Shown here: one piece after another, positions 34,982 to 43,809 of the stretch | Numbering within the stretch: the stretch's first letter is position 1 | Layout: every line of letters starts with the position of its first letter | Assembly: GCF_004078655.1 (NCBI RefSeq) | Contig: NZ_RZNC01000003.1 | Location: 558,001 to 622,000 of the forward strand | Direction of reading: 5' to 3' | DNA length: 64,000 nucleotides | DNA from: Labedella populi | Lineage (GTDB): Bacteria; Actinomycetota; Actinomycetes; Actinomycetales; Microbacteriaceae | The notes under the pieces: generated by a model | What the model was told of the DNA's origin: nothing | The model's input: the letters and a program-made list of their open reading frames with translations, nothing else | Database searches by the model: none | Made by a program: the position numbers and the translations under genes

Positions 34982-35022
34982 ACGGGCCCACCGGACGGCC
35001 GCGGCCGTCCCGGTGGGCCCGT
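34982..35022 (-). terminator. strong hairpin just after the binding-protein gene
   Basis: Arms of 20 and 21 bases, complementary except for one bulge, begin six bases after the stop of the solute-binding gene and before the carboxypeptidase gene. It probably ends part of the transcripts or protects the 3' end, giving excess binding protein. Confidence 0.65.
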
Positions 35023-35027
35023 CGTGA

Positions 35028-36617
35028 TCAGTCCGCGAGTTCCACGTGGGTGAGACGCGGATTGCCGACCGGCGACGTCACGAGCTCGCTGATCGCGTCG
35101 GACGTGACGTAGGAGTACGTCTCGAAGAACAGCGGCGGGGCCGGGAACTCCTCGAGGATGAGCTCCTGCACGTCGGCGTAGGCCGAGCCGTCCCCCGGGT
35201 CCGTCGCGTCGGCGGTGTCGATCGCGGCCTTGACGGATTCGTCGTACCACGGGATGCAGTTGGCGCAGCCGCCGTTCTCCACGAAGAACGGGCGCAGCGT
35301 CGCCTGCTGGCTCGGGTAGAGCGCACCCCAGCGGGAGAAGAAGGGACCGTCGATGTCGCTCGCGGTGCGCTTGTCCGAGAACTCGGCCCAGTCGGCGCTC
35401 GGCACGGCGGTCGCGTCGACCCCGAGGTTCTGGCGCAGGTTGTTCGCGATCGCGTTGTAAAACTCGTCGAGTCCGCCGCCGCCCGGGAAGTAGATCTCCA
35501 TGCTGCCCTCGAAGCCGCCGGCCTCATCGAGCAGGGCCTTCGCCGCCTCGGGGTCGTACTCGCAGAGCTCGCCGCAGATCCCCTCGGGTGTTCCGGGTTC
35601 GATCGCGGGTGTGAAAGCCGTGGCGGGCGTGTACGCGCCGCCGTAGATGACGTCGTTGATCGTCTCGCGGTCGATGGCCATCGAGATGGCCTGGCGCACG
35701 CGAACGTCCTGGTAGCGCTCGTCCCACAGCGGGAGGCCGAGGTACGAGATCCCCGGCGCCTCGAAGGAGTAGAAGGAGTCTCCGAACTCCTCGTCCGCTT
35801 GCGGCAACCGGCTCGCGGGCACGGATGAGATGTCGAGGTTGCCGGCCTGCACGTCCGTGTACGCGGTCGTGTCGTCCGTGTACGGCACGAAGGTGATCTG
35901 ATCCGTCGTGGGCTCGTCGCCGGCGTAGTCCTCGTACGCCGTGACGACCATCGGCTCGTTCTCGACGTAGTCGTCCTGCAACTCGAACGGTCCGTTGCCG
36001 ATGGGGTGCGTGTTGTAGGCGTCGAGGTCGTCGAAGGCCGACTCGGGCATCGGGTACATCGCCGTCTGGGCCTGGCTCACCTGCAGCGGGAACTGGCTGT
36101 CGGGTCCGATGAGCTCGACGGTGAACGTCGAGTCGTCGACGACCGTGAGGCCGGACATCTCGGTCCCCGTCGGCTCACCCTCGGCGGGGTTGAGGTCCGT
36201 GTAGCCGACGATGTTCGCGACCTGACCGGAGTTCTCGAAAGCGTTCGGCCCGTAGGCGACCGTGTTCCACGAGTCGACGTAACTCTGCGCGGTCACGGGG
36301 GTGCCGTCGTGGAAGGTCCAGCCGTCCTTGAGCGTGATGGTCCAGGTGGTGTTGTCGTCCGACTCGATCGACTCCGCCTGGACGTAGGTGAGCGTGCCGT
36401 CCGACTCGAGGAACGTGAGCGGGGCCCACACGGCCATGTTGAAGTCGTAGGCCACGAGCTGCCGCCCGGGCGTGAGGGTCCCCGGATCGGTGACGCCCAT
36501 CGTGATCGCGCGGGTGCCGTCGTCGGCGGCGTCGGAACCGCCCGTCGCGCAGGCCGTGAGGGCCATGGCCGCGACCAGCAGGACGCCTGCTGTGGCGGTG
36601 CGCTGTTTCCTTCTCAT
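35028..36617 (-). CDS. peptide-binding lipoprotein (SBP family 5)
   Basis: The 529-residue protein has a lipoprotein signal with lipobox ALTAC (cysteine at about 23) after MRRKQRT. The mature domain has the family-5 features YVQAESIESDDNTTWTITLK, WTFHDGTPVTAQSYVDSW and VRVRQAISMAIDRETI. Two cysteine pairs (GICGELCEY and GGCANCIPW) may form disulfides. It captures an extracellular peptide or related compound. GAGGAG precedes ATG. It heads the operon, followed by the hairpin at 34982-35022. Confidence 0.93.
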   Translation of the reverse strand: MRRKQRTATAGVLLVAAMALTACATGGSDAADDGTRAITMGVTDPGTLTPGRQLVAYDFNMAVWAPLTFLESDGTLTYVQAESIESDDNTTWTITLKDGWTFHDGTPVTAQSYVDSWNTVAYGPNAFENSGQVANIVGYTDLNPAEGEPTGTEMSGLTVVDDSTFTVELIGPDSQFPLQVSQAQTAMYPMPESAFDDLDAYNTHPIGNGPFELQDDYVENEPMVVTAYEDYAGDEPTTDQITFVPYTDDTTAYTDVQAGNLDISSVPASRLPQADEEFGDSFYSFEAPGISYLGLPLWDERYQDVRVRQAISMAIDRETINDVIYGGAYTPATAFTPAIEPGTPEGICGELCEYDPEAAKALLDEAGGFEGSMEIYFPGGGGLDEFYNAIANNLRQNLGVDATAVPSADWAEFSDKRTASDIDGPFFSRWGALYPSQQATLRPFFVENGGCANCIPWYDESVKAAIDTADATDPGDGSAYADVQELILEEFPAPPLFFETYSYVTSDAISELVTSPVGNPRLTHVELAD

Positions 36618-36926
36618 CGTTTCTCCTCGTCGGGATGCAGAACGGGCCCGGTGGCCCGGATGGTGCGTGGGTGCGAGTGGAGCGGGTACGTCGAACTGTC
36701 GCCGTCGGTGCTGCGGGTGTGCTGCGGAGAAATGACGGCCGTGCGGATCGCGGCGGTGCGCCCAGCAAACCGCTCCGGCGGGCCGCACGTCAATACATGC
36801 ACGTCAGAAGTTTCACAAAGTAATGAAACCTAAACACGATTGAAACAATCGGGAGGGTGATCGACCACGCCTCTTGCGGCCGGAGCCGAGCGGTGGTTCG
36901 CTGGCGTCACCGATCGAGGGAGCACC
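36618..36926. other. divergent control region of peptide operon and reductase gene
   Basis: 309 bases without a gene. It contains a TTGACG -35-like box for the peptide operon (36788-36793, with weak TTTGCT 18 bases on) and an AT-rich patch at 36806-36850 with the inverted repeats annotated separately. The rest, 36618-36760, shows nothing I recognise beyond leader sequence. Confidence 0.5.
36810..36851. promoter_or_regulatory. candidate operator cluster of the peptide operon
   Basis: GTTTCA-N8-TGAAAC (36810-36829) is a perfect inverted repeat, followed by a third TGAAAC at 36841 inside CGATTG-AAA-CAATCG (36837-36851). The repeats lie just upstream of the -35-like box of the binding-protein gene, fitting a dimeric GbsR/MarR regulator. 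Confidence 0.5.
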
Positions 36927-37520
36927 ATGAGCGAGGTCATCGTCGACGTCGGCATGAGCGTGGACGGTTTCGTCGCCGGACCGGACCAGTCGCGGGACGA
37001 GCCGATGGGACGGGGGACCGAGCACCTCCACCGCTGGATGTTCGAAACGCCCGACGAGAACAGCGAGGAGATCGCCGCGATCGTCGACGCCGGTGCGTTC
37101 ATCATGGGCCGCAACATGTTCGGACCGATCCGCGGCGAGTGGGACGAGCCTTGGGAGGGGTGGTGGGGTCCGGAACCGCCGTACCACGGCCCCGTGTTCG
37201 TGCTCACGCACCACGCGCGCCCTCCGCTCGAGATGGCCGGCGGGACGACCTTCCACTTCGTCACCTCCGGTCTCCAGGCGGCGCTGTCCCGTGCCCGTGA
37301 CGCGGCCGGCGACCGCCGCGTGTCCGTCGCCGGTGGCGCCGCGACGATCAACCAGTTCCTCGCCCTCGGTGCGATCGATCTGCTGCGATTGCACATCGCG
37401 CCCATCGTCGTCGGCGCGGGCGAGCGGCTCTTCACCGACGTCGGCGCACTGTCGCTCACGCCCGTGAGCAGCAGGACCGCCACACTCGTGACGCACGTCA
37501 CCTACCGCTTGGACCGCTGA
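36927..37520 (+). CDS. dihydrofolate-reductase-family (RibD C-terminal-like) protein
   Basis: The 197-residue protein begins MSEVIVDVGMSVDGFVAGPD and carries IMGRNMFG, VFVLTHHARPPL, VSVAGGAATINQFLALGAID and LRLHIAPIVVGAGERLF, the motifs of the RibD_C/DHFR-like reductases. These use NADPH; many are of unknown substrate and not true DHFR. GAGGGAG precedes ATG. It is divergent from the peptide operon. Confidence 0.88.
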   Translation: MSEVIVDVGMSVDGFVAGPDQSRDEPMGRGTEHLHRWMFETPDENSEEIAAIVDAGAFIMGRNMFGPIRGEWDEPWEGWWGPEPPYHGPVFVLTHHARPPLEMAGGTTFHFVTSGLQAALSRARDAAGDRRVSVAGGAATINQFLALGAIDLLRLHIAPIVVGAGERLFTDVGALSLTPVSSRTATLVTHVTYRLDR

Positions 37521-37554
37521 CGTCAGGGGGGTCGTGAGGGGAGTCGGGGTCGCG

Positions 37555-38060
37555 TCACCAGCCCCAGGTGCCGGGAGCGCCCTTGAAGGGACCGACGATC
37601 TCCGAGGTGGTCCAACCGCCGTCGAAGTCGCCGTCCTGCGCCTCGACGACCTCGCCGCCCACCTCGCAGCGCTTCATCCGACCCGGGTAGAGCGCGACCC
37701 TGTTGCGGAACTCCTCGAAGCCGCGGCTGGGTGTGGCGTAGCACCAGCCGGCCGAGGGGGTGACGGCGGTGCCGCCGATGACGTCGAGGTAGGAGGCTTC
37801 GCCCTTGAACTCGCAGAACGTGGTGCCGGTGGCGGGCCGGAGGGCGTCGACGAAGGAGGCGACGGGGAGGTAGTACACGGGCGGGTGGCTCGTCTCGAGC
37901 ACGCGGAGGCGTCGGTCGTGTCCGCGATCACCATTCCGCCCAGCCTCACGACGACGCGCTTCGCAACCGGCTCCACGCGCGGCGGCCGCGGGTAGTCCCA
38001 CACCGCCTCCTGGCCGGGGCCGACGGGGAGCGGTCCGGGACGCTGGGTCCGCGGGGACAT
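37555..38060 (-). pseudogene. frameshifted DUF427-family gene
   Basis: The N-terminal half reads from ATG 38060 as EAVWDYPRPPRVEP and VVRLGGMVIADTTDA. The C-terminal half, in the next frame, reads RVLETSHPPVYYLP, TFCEFKGEASYLDVIGG and GFEEFRNRVALYPG, ending GWTTSEIVGPFKG. Together they make one typical DUF427 protein of ~167 residues. The frame changes at about 37905-37915, where five bases stand in place of three or six between ADTT and LRVLETSH. It is either a real inactivating single-base deletion or a sequencing error. Confidence 0.8.
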
Positions 38061-38124
38061 GCTCCCAGTCTCACAGTGCCCACCCCCGGAGGGGGGGTCC
38101 TTCCACGGCTTCCGTACCTGTGAA

Positions 38125-38130
38125 TACACT
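38125..38130 (+). promoter_or_regulatory. candidate -10 of leaderless PLDc_N gene
   Basis: TACACT, six bases, then ATG at 38137, with TTCCAC 18 bases upstream as a poor -35. Confidence 0.4.
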
Positions 38131-38136
38131 GTGCCC

Positions 38137-38532
38137 ATGTACTTGCTGCTCTCGGCCGTGGGGTTCCTCGTCCTCCTCGGAGCCCTCATCGACATCATCA
38201 CCCGGCCGGACGATCAGGTCCGCTACCTTCCGAAGCTCGTGTGGGTCTTCCTCGTCATCCTCCTGCCGCTTGTCGGTAGCATCATCTGGTTCACCGTCGG
38301 CCGGGAGTGGGGCGCCGCGACGGAGAACGTGAGTTTCGGTGATCGTCGCCGCTGGGACAGAACGGCACCGGCCCCCGCTCCGCCGGCTGCCCCGGCACGC
38401 CCGCAACGTGTGCTCTCCACCGAGGAGCAGCTCGCCGCGCTCGAGCGTGAGGCCGAGTTCTACGAGAAGCAAGCGCGCATCAAGCGCCTCGAGTCCCAGC
38501 TCGACGACAAGCGCGCCACCGACGACGCCTAA
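38137..38532 (+). CDS. small membrane protein with PLDc_N domain
   Basis: The 131-residue protein has two membrane spans (residues ~2-22 and ~35-55) linked by IITRPDDQVRYLPKLVW. This is the PLDc_N domain, which stands alone without phospholipase domains in many actinobacteria. A proline-rich cytoplasmic segment and a coiled-coil (EEQLAALEREAEFYEKQARI) follow. The function is unknown. No ribosome site is seen; TACACT six bases before ATG supports a leaderless start. The stop codon is the first base triplet of a large inverted repeat. Confidence 0.85.
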   Translation: MYLLLSAVGFLVLLGALIDIITRPDDQVRYLPKLVWVFLVILLPLVGSIIWFTVGREWGAATENVSFGDRRRWDRTAPAPAPPAAPARPQRVLSTEEQLAALEREAEFYEKQARIKRLESQLDDKRATDDA

Positions 38533-38737
38533 CCAAAGCGCTACACCCGCACGAGGGCTACACGTACGCCGAGCGCCCTCGGAACCGAACTGGCGCCCTC
38601 GTGCGCCGAGACCCCCACGTTCAGCGTCCGAACGTCGCCGGCCTCCCGCTCCACAGGTCCGACGGCGAGGGCGCCACGCTGGTCGCGAGGGCGCCTGGTC
38701 TACGTGGCGCCCTCGCGCGGGTGTAGCTCTCTGGTTA
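38530..38737. repeat. large imperfect inverted repeat bounded by two stop codons
   Basis: Left arm ~38530-38602 and right arm ~38664-38737 match when one is reverse-complemented. Each begins TAACCA.AG, then GCTACACCCGC.CGAGGGC, then CACGTA, then GCGCCCTCG. The TAA at each end is the stop codon of the flanking convergent gene. The core GGCGCCCTCG occurs about five times in both directions. It could act as a bidirectional terminator or be a palindromic mobile element. Confidence 0.7.
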
Positions 38738-39643
38738 TTCGCGGGTGGGGTACTCGACGAAGGCGAGGGCGTCCGAGTCGGGCGACCAGCTGTTGACGTT
38801 GAGGGTGCCCTGGCCGCCGAAGACCGAGTAGCTCTGGATCGGGGTCGACCAGTCGTCCGTCGAGACCACGTTCACGACGACCGGGACGTCCGCGGGGTGG
38901 CCGAGGGTGCCGGCGGGGAACGAGACGTACGAGGCGAATCGGCCGTCCGGCGAGACGTGCGGGAACCAGTCGACGGTGTCGCTCTCGACGAGCCGCTCGA
39001 GCCCCGAGCCGTCGACGCGGATGCGGCCGAGCTGCGCATGTCCTGGCTCGTCCGTGAACGCATCGGAGTTGAAGACGATCCATTCGCCATCCGGCGTGAA
39101 CTCCGGGCCGTCGAGGTGCCCGTCCCCCGTGTCGAGATGCCGCACCTCTCCCCCGGACGTCGACACGAGTCCCAACCGGCCCTGCGGGTCGCGACCGTCG
39201 TGCTCGCACGGGATCTCGACGAAGGCGAGCGTCCCACCGTCCGTGCTGACGCCGTGGAGGTAGTGGCGGACGTTCCGCGGCACCGTGACGCGGCGAGCCG
39301 ACCCGCCGGACAACGGCGCGACGTAGAGGTGGCCGTCGTCGGACGTCACGAAGACGTCGTCCCCGTTCGGAGCGAGCACGTGATCGTTGTTGAGGCGCGA
39401 GACCCCGTCGATGACGATCGGCGAGAGCCCGGCGCCGTGAGTCGGCGGGAGCGACCACAGCCGCCCTCCGCCGTTCACGACGAGACGACCGTCGTCCGAC
39501 CAATTCGGCGCCTCGACGAGGAGGTCGGTGCTCTCGAGGACGACGAACGGCTCACCCTGGAGGGGCGCCACCCACACCGTGCTCCACTGTCCGGGCGCAT
39601 GACGACGCCCTCCGATCAGCTCCGACTGCTGCGTTGCGTCCAT
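38735..39643 (-). CDS. TolB-like WD40/PD40 beta-propeller protein
   Basis: The 302-residue protein contains repeats of the PD40 type: APNWSDDGRLVVNG, LAPNGDDVFVTSDDGHLY, GPEFTPDGEWIVFNSDA, FPHVSPDGRFASYVS and SWSPDSDALAFVEYP. It has no signal peptide and no enzymatic domain, so it is a cytoplasmic propeller of unknown role; related proteins bind carbohydrates or proteins. TAGCAT lies six bases before ATG 39643, suggesting a leaderless transcript. Its stop lies in the large inverted repeat. Confidence 0.82.
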   Translation of the reverse strand: MDATQQSELIGGRRHAPGQWSTVWVAPLQGEPFVVLESTDLLVEAPNWSDDGRLVVNGGGRLWSLPPTHGAGLSPIVIDGVSRLNNDHVLAPNGDDVFVTSDDGHLYVAPLSGGSARRVTVPRNVRHYLHGVSTDGGTLAFVEIPCEHDGRDPQGRLGLVSTSGGEVRHLDTGDGHLDGPEFTPDGEWIVFNSDAFTDEPGHAQLGRIRVDGSGLERLVESDTVDWFPHVSPDGRFASYVSFPAGTLGHPADVPVVVNVVSTDDWSTPIQSYSVFGGQGTLNVNSWSPDSDALAFVEYPTRE

Positions 39644-39649
39644 ACCCCG

Positions 39650-39655
39650 ATGCTA
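39650..39655 (-). promoter_or_regulatory. candidate -10 of leaderless TolB-like gene
   Basis: Minus-strand TAGCAT, six bases, ATG. No clear -35. Confidence 0.4.
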
Positions 39656-39721
39656 GGCGGCCCCGCGCCCAGCCGACCAGAGGCTTGTGACGATGTCGGA
39701 GGGATGCGCCACGCTGTCGGC

Positions 39722-40021
39722 ATGACATTCGCAAACGTGGGAACACTCGGAGTCCAGCCCGGTCGACGCGACGAGGTCGTCGAGATCCTCACCCGACCGT
39801 CCTCGACCCTCGCCGGGTCGGGCTGCTTGAGCTACGAGGTGGGAGTGAGCCCCGAGCACCCCGACACGGTCTTCGTCACGGAGCTCTGGGTCTCGGCGGA
39901 GGCGCACGCCGCATCGCTGCAGCTCGAGAGCGTCAAGGCGAGTATCGCCGAGGCGATGCCGCTGCTGACGGGAGAATTCGGCGGCTTCCGCTTCGACGTC
40001 GTGGGATCGCCGCTGCGCTGA
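39722..40021 (+). CDS. antibiotic-biosynthesis-monooxygenase-fold (ABM) protein
   Basis: The 99-residue protein has ABM features TFANVGTLGVQPGRRDEVVE, GCLSYEVGVSPEHPDTVFV and ELWVSAEAHAASL. These small ferredoxin-like dimers oxidise quinols or degrade haem, or have no enzyme activity. The function is unassigned. It is divergent from the TolB-like gene and converges with the nitroreductase gene. Confidence 0.83.
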   Translation: MTFANVGTLGVQPGRRDEVVEILTRPSSTLAGSGCLSYEVGVSPEHPDTVFVTELWVSAEAHAASLQLESVKASIAEAMPLLTGEFGGFRFDVVGSPLR

Positions 40022-40039
40022 ACCGGTCGCGGCTGGGCG

Positions 40040-40831
40040 TCAGTCGTCCCAGCCGGACTGTGGCGCCTCGCACGTCTCGCGGTAGACGTACTGCGATGGG
40101 AGCTTCCGCTGATGACTCGACCAGTCGATCGCGGGTCGGCGCTGCTCAGGTGGCAGGTAGCCGAGCCGATAGACGGCCATGAGTTCGAGTTCGTCCGGCA
40201 CCTTCAGCAGGTCGACGATGAGGTCCCACTTGCCGGGCACCTCCATCGGGAACGAGACGAACTGGATTCCCATGCCGAGCTCGGTCGTCGTGAGCCAGAC
40301 GTTCTCCATCGCCGCCCCCATGCTGAAGAGCGAGTAGAACGAGGACAGCTCCCCCGGCCGATACTCCGACCGGTCGAGCATGACTCCAAGGAGCAGCGGC
40401 GAACCCGCGACGAGTTTCCGGTTCTCGGAGCCGAGCGTCTTCGGGACGCCGAGAGCGTTCATGAGCGCCTGCCCGCGCTTCGTGAAGGCCTGGCTCGTGA
40501 ACGGACGGAGGGGCGCCGGCAGCTTGTCGAAGAGCATGCCGTCGCGCCGCCGCTCCATCTCGGCGGCGCTGAAGCGGAAGTAGGGCTTGTAGCGCTCGAA
40601 GAACGTTCCGTTCGACATCGCCTCGGTCATGCTCGACCCGCTGATGTCTGCGACGCGCTCGATCGTCGAACGGTCCTCGACGATCACGAAGCGCCACGGC
40701 TGGCTGTTGAGTTGCGACGGGGCGCGCCCGGCGACCTCCATGAGGATGCGCTGGTGCTCCTCGGACACGGGATCGGGCAGGAACGCCCCGTTGGTCGTTT
40801 TGCGACGTCTGATGGCCTCGAGGAGGTCCAC
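40040..40831 (-). CDS. nitroreductase-family FMN protein
   Basis: The 263-residue protein carries the nitroreductase opening [20 protein letters not shown], the FMN-contacting [19 protein letters not shown], and [20 protein letters not shown]. It should bind FMN and reduce nitro or quinone compounds with NAD(P)H. GTG 40831 sits five bases after GGAGG and just after the stop of the small membrane protein gene, so the two are coupled. Confidence 0.87.
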   Translation of the reverse strand: MDLLEAIRRRKTTNGAFLPDPVSEEHQRILMEVAGRAPSQLNSQPWRFVIVEDRSTIERVADISGSSMTEAMSNGTFFERYKPYFRFSAAEMERRRDGMLFDKLPAPLRPFTSQAFTKRGQALMNALGVPKTLGSENRKLVAGSPLLLGVMLDRSEYRPGELSSFYSLFSMGAAMENVWLTTTELGMGIQFVSFPMEVPGKWDLIVDLLKVPDELELMAVYRLGYLPPEQRRPAIDWSSHQRKLPSQYVYRETCEAPQSGWDD

Positions 40832-40833
40832 GG

Positions 40834-41172
40834 TCACCTCCAGGCTCGGATCAGGCCCGCGGCGAAGAACGGCGCGGCCGTGAGCGCCACGACGATGTGC
40901 CGGTTCGAGTGCGAGCCGAGGAACGGGATGAGGGAGAGCGGCACGCCGGCGGGCAGGAGCGCGAGCACCGCCTTGCGCTGCGAGCGGTCGGCGCCCGGTC
41001 GCAATCCGGACGTCGCCGCGAGCGCCGAGAGCGCCGACGTCGAGATGTAGAGGGCATGGTGCACCCACCGCGCGTTCGAGGTGTCGATGGTGCGCGTCGC
41101 GACCCCGGTCCCGACGGCGCAATTGGCGAGGTAACTCACCGTCGCCGCGGTGAACAGGTGTGCTGATCTCAC
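40834..41172 (-). CDS. small hypothetical membrane protein
   Basis: The 112-residue protein has three to four hydrophobic segments (residues ~5-22, ~40-57, ~70-84 and ~93-110) and ends [12 protein letters not shown] do not recognise a family. GTG 41172 has GACACT exactly six bases upstream and no ribosome site, the same layout as other leaderless genes here, which decides the start. Its stop overlaps the ribosome site of the nitroreductase gene. Confidence 0.65.
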   Translation of the reverse strand: MRSAHLFTAATVSYLANCAVGTGVATRTIDTSNARWVHHALYISTSALSALAATSGLRPGADRSQRKAVLALLPAGVPLSLIPFLGSHSNRHIVVALTAAPFFAAGLIRAWR

Positions 41173-41255
41173 TCGAGAAGTGTCGGTCAGCCCGGCGGGC
41201 GACACAAGTCGGCGCGCCTCGCAGCGCCGGAACGCGCGCGAGCCGCTCGCACCTG

Positions 41256-42557
41256 CTATACGGACACGCTCGCCGCGTCGTCGTCGTCGACCCCGGCACG
41301 ACGGGCGGCGCGCGAGCGGCGCCGGTCGAGCATCGCCATGATCGGCGTCGCGGTCGCGCCGTGGAGCACGATCGAGCCGATGACGACGAGCGAGGTGAGC
41401 GCCCAGAGGCGTTCCCCGCCCGGGAAATCGCCCTCCTGCAGAGCGAAGGCGATGTAGAAGAGGGACCCGACGCCACGGACGCCGAAGAACGAGATGACCG
41501 CACGCTCCTTCGGGCCCGTCTTCCCGGGGCTCAGCCCGATGTATCCCGCGACGGGACGGACGACGATGAGGATGACCGCGACGACGAGGACGTCGAGCCA
41601 CCCGATCGAATCGAGGGCACCACGGGCGACGGACCCTCCGAGGAGGACGACGACGGCGACCGTGAGGAGCCGCTCGATCTGCTCGACGAACGTGTGCAGC
41701 ACCGAGTGGTACCCGTGGGCGCGCTCGGACGCGCGCAGCGCCGTGGCGCACACGAACACGGCGATGAACCCGTAACCCTCCGCCGACTCCGTCGCGCCGT
41801 ACGCGAGGAAGGTCGCCGCGAGGGCGACGAAGCCCTCGGCCTTGTCCGTGAGCCCGAGTCGTTCCGAGAGCGACGAGAAGAACAGCTTCCCGAGCAGTCG
41901 TCCCGTGAGGTAGCCGATACCGACACCGAGCGTGAGACGCCACAGCACGTCCGCCAGGAACCACTCGCCGAACCACGACGCCGTACCCGCTCCCGCGAGA
42001 CTGATCGCGATGGCGGCGTAGGTGAAGGGGAAGGCGAGCCCGTCGTTGAGCCCGGCCTCGGAGGTGAGCGCGAAACGCGCCTCGTCGTCCTCAGCTTCTG
42101 CATCGGTCACGGGCTCGCTCACCTGCACCTCGGTCGCGAGCACGGGGTCCGTCGGGGCGAGTGCCGCCGCGAGCAGTACCGCACTCGCGATGCCGAGGCT
42201 GAGCACGGACCAGCCGAGCACCCCCACTGCGAGCATGGAGAGCGGCATGGTGATGCCGAGCAGCCGCCATGTCGACGACCAGCCTCGAAGCGACGGCGCA
42301 CGGTTGATGGCGAGCCCCGCGCCCATGAGCGACACGATCACGCAGATCTCGGTGAGGTGCAGCGCCACCTCGGGGTGCTCCATGGGCGACGGATCGGGGA
42401 GGTTCGGCATGAGCGCGAATCCGAGGATCCCGGCCCCGAGGAACACCATCGGCATCGACACGGGAAGCCGACCGAGGATGCGTGGCAGCAGCGCTGCGGC
42501 GAGCGTCGCCAGGCCGATCGCCGCGAAGACCACTCCGGATCCATCGAACTCGAGCAC
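41256..42557 (-). CDS. Na+(K+)/H+ antiporter, CPA1/NhaP type
   Basis: The 433-residue protein has 12-13 membrane spans. [13 protein letters not shown] and [13 protein letters not shown] hold the ion-binding Asp residues of the NhaP-type CPA1 family, and [18 protein letters not shown] is the conserved late span. It exchanges Na+ or K+ for H+ at the cytoplasmic membrane. An acidic loop DAEAEDDEA follows span 5. GTG 42557 lies eight bases after GGAGAGG and is preferred; an earlier GTG at 42566 is too close to it. Confidence 0.9.
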   Translation of the reverse strand: MLEFDGSGVVFAAIGLATLAAALLPRILGRLPVSMPMVFLGAGILGFALMPNLPDPSPMEHPEVALHLTEICVIVSLMGAGLAINRAPSLRGWSSTWRLLGITMPLSMLAVGVLGWSVLSLGIASAVLLAAALAPTDPVLATEVQVSEPVTDAEAEDDEARFALTSEAGLNDGLAFPFTYAAIAISLAGAGTASWFGEWFLADVLWRLTLGVGIGYLTGRLLGKLFFSSLSERLGLTDKAEGFVALAATFLAYGATESAEGYGFIAVFVCATALRASERAHGYHSVLHTFVEQIERLLTVAVVVLLGGSVARGALDSIGWLDVLVVAVILIVVRPVAGYIGLSPGKTGPKERAVISFFGVRGVGSLFYIAFALQEGDFPGGERLWALTSLVVIGSIVLHGATATPIMAMLDRRRSRAARRAGVDDDDAASVSV

Positions 42558-42774
42558 TCGTGCCACCTCTCCGTCCCGCCCGGCCGACGCCGGGTCGAGA
42601 GACCGCGCGTCCCCGGCGGGGGAAACGCTCCGTCAGCATCACAGCCGCCGAAGGCCGCCACAACGGGTCGGGTCACCCCCTCCCGGTGCCGTACAGTGCC
42701 CGTTCGTCCGCGCGGTTCCCGTCGCTCGCCGTTTCGCGAGAGACTGGGAGTCCACCTCACGGAAAAGAGCACTC

Positions 42775-43809
42775 ATGACCGAGCCGATCGACGCGCGAGT
42801 CGCCGTCTACATCGACTTCGACAACATCGTCATCTCGCGCTACGACCAGGTGCACGGACGCAGCCAGTTCATGCGCGACAAGGCGCGCGCCTACAGCTCC
42901 TCGAGCAAGGCGTCCGACGTGGACATGGCGGAGAAGCTCACGCAGGCCACGGTCGACGTCGGAGCGATCATCGACTTCGCCTCGTCGTTCGGGACCCTCG
43001 TCCTCACCCGCGCCTACGCCGACTGGTCGGCGCCGGTGAACGCCGACTACCGTGGGCAGCTCGTGAGCCGCGCCGTCGACCTCGTGCAGCTGTTCCCGGC
43101 GGCGGCCTACGCGAAGAACGGAGCGGACATCCGCCTCGCCGTCGACGCCGTCGAGGACATGTTCCGGCTTCCCGACCTGACCCACGTCATCATCGTCGCG
43201 GGCGACTCCGATTACATCGCACTCGCCCAGCGCTGCAAGCGGCTCGGGCGCTACGTCGTGGGCATCGGCGTCGCGGGCTCCACGAGCCGCTCGCTTGCCG
43301 CGGCCTGCGACGAGTTCGCGACGTACGACGCCCTCCCCGGTGTGAAGCCCGTGCCGACGGCCGTCGCCGCGCCGCGGATCACGCCGGCTCCCACGGAGGA
43401 CGCCACCGCCCTCGCGAGCGAGGGCACCGCGATCGCCGCCGGCGTCCCGACGGTCACCTTCCAGGAGCCCCCCATCGAGGTCGCCCCGCCCAAGCGGCGC
43501 CGCGCGAAGACCGCTCGCGCCGCCGAGGAGGAGCCCGAGCCGGAGCCGGAGAACCCCCAAGAGGTCGCGACGGGCCTGCTCGAGCGCGCGCTGCGCCTCG
43601 GCCACGAGAAGGACGACGACGCCGAGTGGCTGCACTCGTCGACCGTGAAAACGCAGATGAAGCGCATGGACCCGTCGTTCAGCGAGAAGGCGCTCGGCTT
43701 CCGCACCTTCACCGATTTCCTCGAGTCGCGCAGCGACATCGCCGAGCAGGAGCAGAGCGACAGCGCCCGCCTCGTCCGGCTCGCCCCGGCGCGCGCCGCC
43801 GCCCGCTGA
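42775..43809 (+). CDS. NYN-domain ribonuclease-like protein with C-terminal winged helix
   Basis: The 344-residue protein has an N-terminal NYN (PIN-like) domain: VAVYIDFDNIVIS holds the first acidic cluster, then NGADIRLAVDAVEDMF and HVIIVAGDSDYIALAQR the others (residues ~8-165). A Pro/Ala/Glu-rich linker follows (AEEEPEPEPENPQE), and residues ~265-335 form a LOTUS/OST-HTH-like module (WLHSSTVKTQMKRMDPSFSE, then FRTFTDFLESR). Such proteins are thought to cleave or bind RNA. The domain pairing is known, but no bacterial function is established. A ribosome site GGAAAAG precedes ATG. Confidence 0.87.
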   Translation: MTEPIDARVAVYIDFDNIVISRYDQVHGRSQFMRDKARAYSSSSKASDVDMAEKLTQATVDVGAIIDFASSFGTLVLTRAYADWSAPVNADYRGQLVSRAVDLVQLFPAAAYAKNGADIRLAVDAVEDMFRLPDLTHVIIVAGDSDYIALAQRCKRLGRYVVGIGVAGSTSRSLAAACDEFATYDALPGVKPVPTAVAAPRITPAPTEDATALASEGTAIAAGVPTVTFQEPPIEVAPPKRRRAKTARAAEEEPEPEPENPQEVATGLLERALRLGHEKDDDAEWLHSSTVKTQMKRMDPSFSEKALGFRTFTDFLESRSDIAEQEQSDSARLVRLAPARAAAR

